The notes: a model not told the origin generated them from the letters alone. A stretch of 39,536 nt of DNA from Anaerolineales bacterium (GCA_016934715.1 JAFGSI010000062.1:1-39536); one strand, 5' to 3'; shown: positions 1 to 7,901, counted from the stretch's first letter. Numbers and translations are program-made.

Positions 1-443
1 TAGGCGGACGGAATCGCGGCCAGCTTCAAAACCATCATCTTCATCCTGCTCGTCCCCGGTTTCCTGCCTGGTGTCGTACCGGTCATCGTCGTCCCGCAGA
101 CATCCGGCCCTGCCCTCCCGCCCGCCCCCTGGATCTGGTCTGCCGTTCCGCTGTGGCTAGCCCGGGTGGGTGTTCTGCTTTGGTGCGCGGTGGACTTCGT
201 TCGCAAGGGGCACAGCACCCCGGTCCCGGTCGACCTGCCCAGGGAGCTGGTCGTCAGCGGGCCTCACCGCTACGTGCGCAACCCGATGTACGCCGGTGCA
301 CTGCTGATCCGGGTCGGGAATATCATCTGGTTCGAGTCGTTGGCTCAGGTGATCTAATGATTCTTTCTGTTCATTGGCTTCAACCTCTTCATCCGAGCCA
401 ACGAGGAGCCCTCCCTGCGTAAACTTTCGGCACAGCCTATGAA
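1..443 (+). pseudogene. Decayed isoprenylcysteine carboxyl methyltransferase-like membrane protein
   Basis: Translation in frame 1 gives a membrane protein resembling the ICMT/PEMT-like methyltransferases: a hydrophobic N-terminus, the family core GPHRYVRNPMYAGALL at about 262-309, and the C-terminal FNLFIRANEEPSLRK at about 376-423. The core is broken by two consecutive in-frame stops, TAA TGA at 355-360. Homology resumes immediately after them in the same frame with the expected spacing. A second lesion follows: FGTAYE (family FGxAYE) at 426-443 lies in another frame, as if one T had been lost. The usual last ~12 residues are missing because the opposite-strand peptidase gene ends at 446. 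In frame 1 the window also opens with TAG, and no ATG/GTG/TTG precedes the core, so the start is lost or off the window. Three independent lesions argue for a real pseudogene, although assembly error at one site is possible. Confidence 0.75.
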
Positions 444-445
444 AA

Positions 446-2503
446 TCAGGCCTTTACACCCAGCATCTGGACAGCAAAAGCCAGGGTGTCGGCATGTTCC
501 TGGATCAGCTTGCAGGTGGGTTTGCCGAGTTTGTGACCGGCCTTGGTGTCGATCCGCAACAGATGAGGGGCATTTCGGTTTGTCTTTGCCAGCAGTTCTG
601 CAATGAACTTCTTGGAGTGGGCCGGGACAACGCGGTCATCACTGTCGCCGGTGGTGATGATGATCGGCGGATATTCCACCCCTGCTCTTATGTTGTGCAG
701 AGGTGAATAGGCATACAGGATCTTAAAGTGCTCTGGATTTTCCTCGGCATTGCCGTACTCGCAGGTCCAGAAATGGCCGACGGTGAATTTGTGGAAGCGC
801 AACATATCCGTGACCGGCACCCAGCAAAGCACCGCGCCTGCCAGGTCAGGGCGCTGCACCATGCAGGCCGCGGTCAGCAGGCCGCCGTTGGAACGGCCCT
901 CGATCGCTAGTCGCTCGCGGCGGGTAACCCTTTGAGCGATCAGCCATTCGGCCGCGGCAATGAAGTCGTCGAATACGTTCTGTTTGTTTTCCAACATCCC
1001 GGCTGTATGCCATTGTTCGCCATACTCCAGGCCGCCGCGGATATTGGCCAGCGCAAACACGCCACCCATTTCCAGCCAGACCAGGTTCCAGATGCTGAAG
1101 AAGGGCGTCTGGCTGAGGGTGAAGCCACCGTAACCATACAGGATGGTGGGATTGCTGCTATTCTGTTCCAGCCCTTTCTTGTGGGTCAGGAACATGGGCA
1201 CGCGGGTGCCGTCTTTGGATTCATAGAAGACCTGTTCGGTCTCATAGGCAGGAGCATCGAAGTCCAGGGCGGCCTGCTCTAAGGGCGTCAGCTCCCCGCT
1301 GTCCAGGGCGTAGCGGAAGAGGGTACGGGGATGCAGGAAGGACTCGAAGCTGAAGAAGAATTCCGGATCATGTACACCTCCCTTGAGCAGGCTCGCGGTC
1401 CCCATGGTCGGCAGGGGAATCTCCCCAAGGGCTTGGCCTTCCAGATTGTGGATTGTGATCACGTGATGAGCGTGATGATTTATTACCACTACCAGGTGTT
1501 CGCCCCACAGCTGGATATCGGCGATGGCCTCCGTTCCCTGTGGGATGATTTCGGCCCAGTTTTCCCGGGAGGGTTTTTCGACATCGATGGCGATCACCCG
1601 ACCGAGAGGCGCATCCAGGTCGGTGAGAAAGTAAAAGGTGCTTCCCAGGTTGCCCGCTGGCCAAAACTTAGCCTGACCATCTTCGACCAGGCGCAGGAAT
1701 GCTGCCCCGGAATCGAGTGGCCGGAGGTAGAAGCCGTTGCGGCGATCGGTCCCACGGCTGACGAAGAGGCACAGGTAGCGCCCATCCTCGCTTGCTGAAG
1801 GGCTGAAACGCCGGTTTCGGTCGGAGGGATCTTCGTAAACCAGGGTGTCGGCGGATTGTGGGGTGTTCAACCTGTGCCAGTAGACCTGACTGGAAAATTC
1901 CCGGTCGCTTTGGTCCTGACCCGGTTCGGAAAGGCGGTTGTAGAAAAAACCACTGCCGTCGGACTGCCAGGCCAGATCAGGGAATTTACAATGGCCAAGG
2001 ACTTCGTTATACCAGTTTTGAGTCTCGACATCGAGGATGCGAATCTCTTGCCAGTCAGAGCCGCTGGCGGACACGGTGTAAGCCAGTGTACTCCCGTCCG
2101 GGCTGTAGTGTTGCCCCATCAGGGCTACAGTCCCATCCTCGCTGAGGGTGTTGGGATCAAGCAGGACTACAACATCGCCTGCGAGACTGTCCTGTTTGTA
2201 GAGAACGGGCTGATTTTGCAGACCATTGTTCCGGGCCAGGAAATATTTCCCGCCAGCTTTATGGATCTCCTCGAGCCTGGAGAAATCCCACAATTCGGTC
2301 AGGCGGGTGCGGATCTTTTCCAGAGCAGGAATCTGGTCGATGAAGGTGCGCGTGCGCTCATTATGGGCTGCGCTCCAGGCTTTGACCCGCGGATCTTCAG
2401 CATCTTCCAGCCAGCGATACGGGTCTGCAACCTGGGTACCGTGGTAGTCGTCAACGATTTCAGATTTCGGGGTGGGGGGAGGGGCAGGAAGGGGGCAGGG
2501 CAT
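446..2503 (-). CDS. Prolyl oligopeptidase (family S9A)
   Basis: A 685-residue serine peptidase that cleaves after proline in short peptides; no signal peptide is visible, so it is probably cytoplasmic. The N-terminal part (about residues 8-70) matches the family opening with DPYRWLED. Residues ~75-410 have the repetitive character of the seven-bladed propeller, and the C-terminal ~270 residues are the alpha/beta hydrolase. Catalytic residues are in place: Ser538 in GRSNGG, Asp622 in DSDDRVVP and His657 in KAGHKLG, with spacing close to porcine prolyl oligopeptidase (Ser554, Asp641, His680). Length is typical for the family. The ATG at 2503 is preceded by a GGAGAG ribosome binding site. It is transcribed alone, from a promoter at 2534-2561, and converges on the pseudogene at the left edge. 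Confidence 0.95.
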   Translation of the reverse strand: MPCPLPAPPPTPKSEIVDDYHGTQVADPYRWLEDAEDPRVKAWSAAHNERTRTFIDQIPALEKIRTRLTELWDFSRLEEIHKAGGKYFLARNNGLQNQPVLYKQDSLAGDVVVLLDPNTLSEDGTVALMGQHYSPDGSTLAYTVSASGSDWQEIRILDVETQNWYNEVLGHCKFPDLAWQSDGSGFFYNRLSEPGQDQSDREFSSQVYWHRLNTPQSADTLVYEDPSDRNRRFSPSASEDGRYLCLFVSRGTDRRNGFYLRPLDSGAAFLRLVEDGQAKFWPAGNLGSTFYFLTDLDAPLGRVIAIDVEKPSRENWAEIIPQGTEAIADIQLWGEHLVVVINHHAHHVITIHNLEGQALGEIPLPTMGTASLLKGGVHDPEFFFSFESFLHPRTLFRYALDSGELTPLEQAALDFDAPAYETEQVFYESKDGTRVPMFLTHKKGLEQNSSNPTILYGYGGFTLSQTPFFSIWNLVWLEMGGVFALANIRGGLEYGEQWHTAGMLENKQNVFDDFIAAAEWLIAQRVTRRERLAIEGRSNGGLLTAACMVQRPDLAGAVLCWVPVTDMLRFHKFTVGHFWTCEYGNAEENPEHFKILYAYSPLHNIRAGVEYPPIIITTGDSDDRVVPAHSKKFIAELLAKTNRNAPHLLRIDTKAGHKLGKPTCKLIQEHADTLAFAVQMLGVKA

Positions 2504-2533
2504 GGGGCTCTCCAGGCGGTTCAGGGTGCTGAA

Positions 2534-2561
2534 ATTATACCGCTTGACTTCAGCGGTTCAA
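2534..2561 (-). promoter_or_regulatory. Promoter of the prolyl oligopeptidase gene, with a dyad in the spacer
   Basis: On the minus strand TTGAAC (2556-2561) and TATAAT (2534-2539) are separated by 16 bp, about 30 bp upstream of the ATG. The spacer region contains an inverted repeat ACCGCT-N7-AGCGGT (2539-2557), which could be an operator. The regulator is unknown. Confidence 0.6.
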
Positions 2562-2675
2562 TGGCCATACAATTTTTAAATGGCAGCATAGATCCGCTCG
2601 GGGAAAGCACTGCCCGTCAGCGCATGAACTTCGCTGAATTTGTAAGCAAGGATGAACCGGTCAGTTTTCGTCTCC

Positions 2676-3569
2676 TCATTTCACCAGCAGCCCGACCCCG
2701 ACCAGCACCGGCGTCAACAGATCGATCAGCACGTTCATTCCCAGGGCCGGGATCAGCTCAGGGATCTCGTCGGCGTGATGGAAGGCCCGCAGGCCAGCTG
2801 GGACAGCGAGTGCGGCCGTCAGCAGGCCGAGTAGACAGGCTGTCGGTAGCAGCCCGAAGATGATTCCCATGACGATGGTCAGGTAGGTCAGGAACAGGAA
2901 AAGTGCATAAATCCTGCTGCTGGTCCGGCGGCCGAGCAGGATCGGAAAGTGCCGTCGCCCGACGCCCCGGTCGGCCTCCACGTCGGGGAACTGGTTCAGG
3001 AGCAGCAGGTTGCTGACCAGGAAGAAGGGGATGAGGGATGCAACCAAGGCTGGCCATCCATAAATCCCGGTCAGGGCGAAGTGGACGCTGATTACCATCA
3101 GGGGGCCGAACCCTAGCCCGGGGGCTACCAGGCACAGCCACGGATTGCGCGTCAGCCAGGGGGTGTAGGCGTAGAGCAGGAACAGGCCCAGCAGTCCCAG
3201 CGGCAGGATCGCCGCGCCGCGCAGGGCGACGAAGTACAGCCCGACCAGGGCGGTGATCCCCAGGGCCGTCCAGGCGGTGACCTGAGCAGGGTGAAGCATG
3301 TCGCTGTGGGCCTGCAGTGTTCCGCTGCCGCCGCTGAAGGGCGTCCGTTGGGTCGCGACGTCCAGGCCCGACCTGAAGTCGAAAACTTCGTTGAAAGCGT
3401 TGACGCTGACGTGGGCAGCAACGGCCCCGACCAGTGCCAGTACGAAATGCATCCACTGGATTTCACCGGCCGTCCAGAGAGCGGTCCCCAGCCCGAGCAG
3501 GACACAGGCCGGGGTCAGGATCAGGAACGGGACCCGCATCGGTCCGAACAGAAGCCTGAATCGGGTCAT
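2676..3569 (-). CDS. UbiA-family prenyltransferase (MenA-like)
   Basis: A 297-residue integral membrane prenyltransferase, about 8-9 hydrophobic helices. The two Asp-rich UbiA motifs are present: N60-E-V-F-D64-...-D70 (the NDxxDxxSGxD type found in MenA) and LNQFPDVEADRGVGRR in the second cytosolic loop. These bind the Mg-diphosphate of a polyprenyl donor. The ATG at 3569 is chosen because it overlaps the stop of the upstream membrane gene by 4 bases (ATGA) and opens directly into the conserved N-terminus; the open frame extends further upstream without family-like sequence. With a polyprenyl diphosphate synthase two genes upstream, a role in menaquinone or another prenylated quinone/lipid is likely. 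The aromatic acceptor cannot be read from the sequence, so 1,4-dihydroxy-2-naphthoate is only the best guess. Confidence 0.85.
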   Translation of the reverse strand: MTRFRLLFGPMRVPFLILTPACVLLGLGTALWTAGEIQWMHFVLALVGAVAAHVSVNAFNEVFDFRSGLDVATQRTPFSGGSGTLQAHSDMLHPAQVTAWTALGITALVGLYFVALRGAAILPLGLLGLFLLYAYTPWLTRNPWLCLVAPGLGFGPLMVISVHFALTGIYGWPALVASLIPFFLVSNLLLLNQFPDVEADRGVGRRHFPILLGRRTSSRIYALFLFLTYLTIVMGIIFGLLPTACLLGLLTAALAVPAGLRAFHHADEIPELIPALGMNVLIDLLTPVLVGVGLLVK

Positions 3570-3913
3570 TGGGTTTCTTCTAGGATGGATCTTCTGGCAA
3601 CGATAATCCCGATTGCCGCCCCCAGGAACGCCAGCAGGGCCAGGAAGGCCTGCGGTGCCGGAAGGATGACGACGACCATGATCCCGTAGACGGTTCCGAT
3701 CAGGTTGGCAGCCAGGCAAAGATCGAGGGTCGTTCGCACTGGCGCTCTCACCGCCGCCAGGTTGAACAATCCCAGGAACAGGATTCCCAGCCCCGTCCCG
3801 GCGAACCACAGGGCGTCAGTATTGAAGCCTGGGGAGAAGAGCGATGTCAGCAGGGTGTGAAGCAGGCCCAGGCCGATCAGGACGTAAGCACTTACTTTGT
3901 GAACGATTTTCAT
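3566..3913 (-). CDS. Small hypothetical membrane protein, four predicted helices
   Basis: A 115-residue protein made almost entirely of four hydrophobic segments (about residues 6-24, 36-52, 64-86 and 88-108) with short polar loops and a charged tail. I do not recognise the family. It sits between a polyprenyl synthase (45 bp upstream) and a UbiA prenyltransferase (4-base stop/start overlap). It is therefore translationally coupled to the prenyltransferase and probably serves the same membrane-lipid or quinone pathway. An AAGAGA ribosome binding site precedes the ATG at 3913. The function is not deducible. Confidence 0.75.
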   Translation of the reverse strand: MKIVHKVSAYVLIGLGLLHTLLTSLFSPGFNTDALWFAGTGLGILFLGLFNLAAVRAPVRTTLDLCLAANLIGTVYGIMVVVILPAPQAFLALLAFLGAAIGIIVARRSILEETQ

Positions 3914-3958
3914 TGCTGTCTCTTCGTTGCCGGATGATCGAATATGAGGCGGATGAGG

Positions 3959-4939
3959 TTACTTTGCTCGATCGACGATCGAACGGGCCAGCACCTCCAG
4001 AAGCGGGCGTTCCGGACCCTCGGGCAGTCTGTCCAGTGCCTCCAGACCTTCGGAGATGTATCTCTGTGCGGTCTCAATGGCCGCTTCGAGCGCTCCACTG
4101 CCGCGGATGCGGGCCAGCAGCCTTTCGAGAATCTCCTTGTCAAGCTGCTCCCTGCTGGCGATTGCCAGCAGGTCCGGGTCGTCGGGATCGGTCTGATAGT
4201 AGAGCAGTGCTGGCAGGGTCAGGGTCCCCTGACGCAGGTCCTGGCCGGCCGGCTTGCCCAGGTTCGACGGTCCCGGGCTGAAATCGAGCACGTCGTCGAC
4301 GACCTGGAAGGCCATCCCGATCTGGAATCCGAAACGGCGGGCAGCAGCGGCTTGGGCCGGTTCGGCCGGACCCAGCAGGGCGGGAGCTGCGGCGGCCAGC
4401 TCGAACAAGACGGCAGTCTTGGCGCCGATCCAGGTATAGTAGGCTTCCTGGTCGATGATCCCCGGCGCGCGGGTCAGGTGGGTAATCTCGCCGTCGACCA
4501 TGCGGGCCATGGTCTCGGTGAACAGGTCGATGGCCGGCAGGCTCCCGGTGGCCAGGGCCAGGCGGGCGGCGCGGGTGAAGGCGTGGTCCCCGACCAGGAC
4601 ACTGGCTGCCGCTGGCCAGCGGACGTTGAGCGTCTCGACCCCGCGCCGCAGGCCGGCCCCATCGACCAGATCATCGTGGATCAGGGTGGCGGTGTGCAGC
4701 ATCTCGACTGCCGCCGCCAGGCACAGTAATGGGCCGGGGTCGGCCCTCAGCAGGCTGCCGGTCAGCAGGGCCAGGCGCGGGCGCAGACGTTTTCCGCCAG
4801 CAGTGATCAGCTGGGCCAGGGCCGTTTCGAGCGGGGAGCGTCCGGCCTCCACCTGGGCAGCAAGCAGGGCCTCGACCTGCTCCAGACGTTCCTCGAACGG
4901 GTTGGTGAGCGTGAGCAGGGAAGGGGGGGCTGTGATCAT
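3959..4939 (-). CDS. Polyprenyl diphosphate synthase (trans-isoprenyl)
   Basis: A 326-residue chain-elongating prenyl diphosphate synthase. Both aspartate-rich motifs are intact: the first, HDDLVD, with D89, D90 and D93, followed by RRG; the second, QVVDDVLDF, with D215, D216 and D219. GGKRLRP near residue 48 is the IPP/allyl-diphosphate binding motif. The residues before the first motif (AAAVEMLHTATLIHDD) are small or medium, as in long-chain synthases, suggesting a C30-C45 product for quinones; this is inference. I chose the ATG at 4939. A TTG at 4963 would add eight residues, but neither start has a clear Shine-Dalgarno sequence, so the mRNA may be leaderless. It heads the prenyl operon with the membrane protein and UbiA homologue downstream. 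Confidence 0.9.
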   Translation of the reverse strand: MITAPPSLLTLTNPFEERLEQVEALLAAQVEAGRSPLETALAQLITAGGKRLRPRLALLTGSLLRADPGPLLCLAAAVEMLHTATLIHDDLVDGAGLRRGVETLNVRWPAAASVLVGDHAFTRAARLALATGSLPAIDLFTETMARMVDGEITHLTRAPGIIDQEAYYTWIGAKTAVLFELAAAAPALLGPAEPAQAAAARRFGFQIGMAFQVVDDVLDFSPGPSNLGKPAGQDLRQGTLTLPALLYYQTDPDDPDLLAIASREQLDKEILERLLARIRGSGALEAAIETAQRYISEGLEALDRLPEGPERPLLEVLARSIVDRAK

Positions 4940-4991
4940 AGCGGATAGTTCGGGTAAAATCAAAAATGACGGGTAAAAAACAGCCTAATCC

Positions 4992-5525
4992 CTAATCGGG
5001 GAAGAGCCGGAGCAGCTTGGCAACGATGTCGCTCATCCGGGCAATGCGGACAATGGTCCTGGTCGACACGTTCTGGGCCTGGGCGTAGAGCGAATCGGCG
5101 GTCTCGAACAATTCGAGCATTTCGCCCATCTTCTGTTTGGTGTGTTCGTCTTCCTGGTTCTGTTCAAGTTGGGCGACCGAATCGCGCAGCGCCTCCAGGG
5201 TCGGGTCGACCTCCCGGCGTTTGCGATAGTCGACGATCCAGCGGAACATCTCCCAGACGTCGCCTTTGATCTCGAAGCGGTCGGTACGGTCGCCCAGTGT
5301 ATGGACCACCTTGATGATGCCCCACGACTGCAATTCATGCAGGCCCACACTGACTGTCGAGCGCGCCACCGAGAGGGTCTCGCTGATTTCCTCGGCATTG
5401 AGCGGCTCGGGGGACAGGTAGAGCAGACCGTGAATCTGGGCGATCGTGCGGTTGATGCCCCAACGCTCCCCCATCTCACCCCAGTGGATGATGAACTTCT
5501 TCTGGATCGGTGTGAGCTGAATCAT
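4992..5525 (-). CDS. GbsR/MarR-type winged-helix transcriptional regulator
   Basis: A 177-residue regulator. The opening FIIHWGEMGERWGINRTIAQIHGLLYLS and the helix-turn-helix LNAEEISETLSVARSTVSVGLHELQSWG (about residues 38-66) are typical of the GbsR subgroup of MarR-like repressors. The wing follows at about 67-85 (GDRTDRFE). The C-terminal half is charged and helical, probably for dimerisation. The ATG at 5525 follows a strong AGAAAAGAG site; codons farther upstream belong to the promoter. A perfect palindrome overlaps its -10 element, suggesting negative autoregulation. It precedes the prenyl operon on the same strand with a 52-bp gap, so it may also control or be cotranscribed with those genes. 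The ligand is unknown; GbsR in Bacillus senses choline, but nothing here supports that. Confidence 0.85.
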   Translation of the reverse strand: MIQLTPIQKKFIIHWGEMGERWGINRTIAQIHGLLYLSPEPLNAEEISETLSVARSTVSVGLHELQSWGIIKVVHTLGDRTDRFEIKGDVWEMFRWIVDYRKRREVDPTLEALRDSVAQLEQNQEDEHTKQKMGEMLELFETADSLYAQAQNVSTRTIVRIARMSDIVAKLLRLFPD

Positions 5526-5542
5526 AATCTCTTTTCTGTTAT

Positions 5543-5585
5543 TTCGGTTATAACCGAATATACCGTAATAGTTTTTCCCTGTCAA
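5543..5585 (-). promoter_or_regulatory. Consensus promoter and perfect palindromic operator of the GbsR-type gene
   Basis: On the minus strand TTGACA (5580-5585) and TATATT (5557-5562) are 17 bp apart, an almost perfect sigma-70-type promoter. A perfect 16-bp palindrome, TTCGGTTATAACCGAA (5543-5558), overlaps the end of the -10 element and the start-site region. A further half-site-like ACCGTAA lies at about 5563-5569. A repressor bound here would block initiation, which fits self-repression by the adjacent regulator. Confidence 0.8.
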
Positions 5586-5607
5586 GTGCGCGCTGTCCCA
5601 CTTCCTG

Positions 5608-5622
5608 TATAATCAGGCCGTG
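5608..5622 (+). promoter_or_regulatory. Leaderless promoter of the NrtR-like gene
   Basis: TATAAT at 5608-5613 is followed by exactly six bases and then the GTG start at 5620. Transcription would therefore begin at or next to the start codon, and no Shine-Dalgarno sequence exists. The -35 region is weak. The promoter lies only 23 bp from the -35 of the divergent GbsR-type gene. Confidence 0.6.
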
Positions 5623-6237
5623 GTGAATCGTCCATTGTGCGTGGATGTGGTACTCTTTCGGTTGTGCGATGAGGTTCTCGAGGTGCTTCTGGCTGCCCGC
5701 GGCGGAGCTCTTGGACTGCCGGGCGAGCCCCCGCGTTCCGATGAGTCGCTCGAGCAGACCGCTGACCGGTTGATCGGCGCCCTGGTCGATCGCCGCGGGA
5801 CCTACCTTGAGCAACTCTACACCTATGGTGAGGCCGAACGGACTTTGCGGGTGGTCTACATTGCCCTCGCCCCAGGGGTGGCCCTTCCGATGAACAAACA
5901 AGGGCGCTGGGTCCCAGCGGCGGACCCAACTGACATGGCGGCGGATGAATTGGAGATTCTGGCGTATGCACTGCGCCGCCTGCGTTACAAGTTGGAATAC
6001 AGTGCGGTCGGTTTCCAGCTCCTGCCTGAGGAGTTCACCCTGTCCGAACTCCAGCACACCTACGAGATCATCCTCGGCGAGCAACTCGACAAGCGTAACT
6101 TTCGGCGACGGATTCTACATTCTGGTATCATCGAAGAGACCTCGCACCTGCGTTCCGGCGAAGGCCGCCCGGCCCGCTTGTTCCGCTACCGGCCCGATGC
6201 CGTAGCCGAGGTCCGTGCCCGCCGGCTCTTCCCTTGA
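5620..6237 (+). CDS. NrtR-like regulator: degenerate NUDIX domain plus winged helix
   Basis: A 205-residue protein with the NrtR architecture. The N-terminal NUDIX-like fold (about residues 1-130) includes LGLPGEPPRSDESLEQ and TYLEQLYTYGE. The C-terminal winged-helix domain (about 135-203) includes FTLSELQHTYEIILGEQLDKRNFRRRI and a GRPARLFRY wing. In catalytic NUDIX enzymes the box reads GxPGG...REUxEExG. Here the region reads TADRLIGALVDRRG, without the metal-binding glutamates, so it is probably a ligand sensor and not a hydrolase. NrtR proteins sense ADP-ribose or related nucleotides and control NAD genes, but no NAD gene is nearby, so the target is open. Start is GTG at 5620 (GTG at 5623 is an alternative), with a -10 box six bases upstream. 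Confidence 0.8.
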   Translation: MVNRPLCVDVVLFRLCDEVLEVLLAARGGALGLPGEPPRSDESLEQTADRLIGALVDRRGTYLEQLYTYGEAERTLRVVYIALAPGVALPMNKQGRWVPAADPTDMAADELEILAYALRRLRYKLEYSAVGFQLLPEEFTLSELQHTYEIILGEQLDKRNFRRRILHSGIIEETSHLRSGEGRPARLFRYRPDAVAEVRARRLFP

Positions 6238-6436
6238 GTGTGAAAACGGCTCTTGCCTCTCGATTCAAGCCCCCACCCGACGCTTTACAGTTGGGACAAA
6301 AAAGGATATCATCCGGAAGCCGGATTATCCAGGATCCTGAGAAAGTGGGTTTCATTGCCCCAAGCTGTCGAAGGGGCTGGCACCTGCAAAAATATGGTTA
6401 GCTTGACCAATCTTGTTTTTTGTGGATATTGTGAAT

Positions 6437-7003
6437 ATGAAGGTCAGCATTGGTCAGGCAGCCCAAGAACCAGGGGTTTCCAGGGAGACCCTGCGGCGTT
6501 GGGAAGCAAGCGACAGGATCGAGGTTGAACGGACATCGAAAGGCCATCGGCGGGATGACCTTTCCAGGCAGCAGGGCATGACGCCGCGGCCACCCCTATC
6601 CGGTCGGCCGACATCGGCGATAGCCTGTATAAGCTCCGCCAAACGCTGCTTGTGTTGTGGCAGCCTCAAGGCGGAAATGGATTTGGGCCAGAGTCAGTAC
6701 GTATGTGAGGTCTGCGGACTGATCATCGACCGGGATTCGATCGGAGTGCTCAATCTGGAGGAACTGCTTGTGAGGGCGGATGGGGATGATCGGACGAACG
6801 AAACTACCGCGAGTTCCGCGGGAAGTCGCACCTGTGGAGAGGATGCTAGCCCTGGTTTCCAGGCAATCCTCGCTGAAGCAGGAACCGAACCTCACTCTAC
6901 CGAGTGTAGATCCGTGCAAGTTTCGGAGAACGGAACCAGGCATTCGATCCCCTTTCTTCACCGTGGAACGAGCAGCCAAAAGACCATGAGTCACAACCGC
7001 TAA
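6437..7003 (+). mobile_element. Internally deleted IS607-type element
   Basis: The start of an IS607 tnpA (MerR-like helix-turn-helix) is joined directly to the end of a tnpB (zinc ribbon and tail). The serine-recombinase catalytic domain and the TnpB RuvC core are gone. IS607 elements normally carry tnpA followed by tnpB, so one internal deletion of roughly 1.5 kb explains the structure. IS607 elements have no obvious terminal repeats, so the outer ends cannot be fixed by eye. The right end, about 6860-7003 and beyond, is where a TnpB guide (omega) RNA would be encoded. Confidence 0.75.
6437..7003 (+). pseudogene. tnpA-tnpB deletion fusion (HTH + zinc ribbon), still an open frame
   Basis: A 188-residue open frame. 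Residues 1-~48 (SIGQAAQEPGVSRETLRRWE and ERTSKGHRRDDL) match the MerR-like DNA-binding head of IS607 TnpA. Residues ~68-112 match the TnpB C-terminal zinc ribbon: CLCC, later CEVCGLIIDRD, then NLEEL replacing the usual LNAALNL. The remaining tail (TASSAGSRTCGEDASPGF) also resembles the poorly conserved end of IS607 TnpB. No stop codon interrupts the fusion, which is unusual for plain debris. A weak promoter (TTGACC 6403-6408, GATATT 6425-6430, then six bases to the ATG) would give a leaderless mRNA. It cannot transpose. Whether it is expressed or has been co-opted as a DNA-binding protein is unknown. Confidence 0.7.
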
Positions 7004-7169
7004 CCTCCCCTCAACTGTCATCTGATTCGTTCCTCTACCAAATCCGATTCCCGATCTGGCATTGATGGTTGATTCGGTTTTGCAGGCTGTCGTCCACACA
7101 GGACGCATCACCATTCACCTGCCGGGACTGGTTGTAAAGGCGGCCAGGCCGGCCGGAAAGGAGAATTAA

Positions 7170-7826
7170 ATGTCTCAATCCAATCAAACAATCAAGGTCC
7201 TGGCCAGGCTGATCGTGCTTGTCGGCCTGATGATCAGCGCCTGCGGGGCAGACCCGGCCGATCTCACCCCCACACCTGATGTCCATCTGGTCCAGACCCA
7301 GGCGGTGGCGACCTTCGCCTCCGGGCTGACCCAGACTGCCCTGACGATGCCGACCGCAACGCCCACCCTGACCGCGACCCCGACTGGGACGCCGACCGTT
7401 ACCAACACCCCCTCAACCCCGGCAGGCGGGGCGGCCCCAACCGCCTCCTGCTACGGCGCGACTTTCGTAGCCGATGTGACCATTCCAGATAATACGGCCA
7501 TGGTGCCAGGGGCAGTGTTCACCAAGACCTGGCGGATCCGGAACAGCGGCTCCTGCGCCTGGGACGTGGGCTTTCGACTCGCCTTTACCGGCGGCGACTC
7601 GATGAGCGGTGCCCCGTATACGCTTACCGCGGCGGTTGCAGCCGGTGCGGAAGTCGAGATTGCGATTGCGATGACGGCGCCCAACACACCCGGAACCATT
7701 CGCGGTAACTGGCGCATGGCTACCGCCGCCGGGACGTACTTCGGCGATGAGGTCTATGTACAGATCATCGTCGGAGGAGAAGCCCCCACGGCGACCGAGA
7801 CTCCTACGCTAACGTCAGAGCCCTGA
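7170..7826 (+). CDS. Lipoprotein with NBR1-type Ig-like domain
   Basis: A 218-residue secreted lipoprotein. Residues 1-~24 form a signal peptide ending in the lipobox ISAC, so Cys25 or thereabouts would be lipidated. A Thr/Pro-rich linker follows (about 60-95, TPTLTATPTGTPTV-like repeats). The folded domain, about 100-205, has the signature of the NBR1 central Ig-like domain: ADVTIPDNT, PGAVFTKTWRIRNSGSCAW, then TAPNTPGTIRGNWRM. A second Thr-rich tail ends the protein. The domain is common in cell-surface proteins of Chloroflexota, but its ligand is not known. AAGGAG lies 7 bases before the ATG. A strong hairpin terminator follows at 7870-7901, so it is probably monocistronic. Confidence 0.85.
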   Translation: MSQSNQTIKVLARLIVLVGLMISACGADPADLTPTPDVHLVQTQAVATFASGLTQTALTMPTATPTLTATPTGTPTVTNTPSTPAGGAAPTASCYGATFVADVTIPDNTAMVPGAVFTKTWRIRNSGSCAWDVGFRLAFTGGDSMSGAPYTLTAAVAAGAEVEIAIAMTAPNTPGTIRGNWRMATAAGTYFGDEVYVQIIVGGEAPTATETPTLTSEP

Positions 7827-7869
7827 TGATCCGGTGTCGTCAACAATCTGAATGGTTTGTTTTTGAAGA

Positions 7870-7901
7870 CTCCCCTCCCGGGGTGAGACCCGGGAGGGGA
7901 G
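7870..7901 (+). terminator. Strong hairpin terminator after the lipoprotein gene
   Basis: A perfect 13-bp stem (CTCCCCTCCCGGG, 7870-7882, with its complement at 7889-7901) encloses a 6-base loop and is followed by ATCTTTCTC. The U-run is weak, but the stem is very stable. Confidence 0.75.

Noticed and set aside
1856-2863. Long open frame on the + strand.
   Set aside because: Antisense to the prolyl oligopeptidase gene; the product has no family character and the codon pattern is that of a GC-rich shadow frame.
6304-6330. Hairpin GGATA..ATCCGG/CCGGAT..TATCC as the left end of the IS607 remnant.
   Set aside because: IS607-type elements do not have terminal palindromes, and no matching structure is at the right side.
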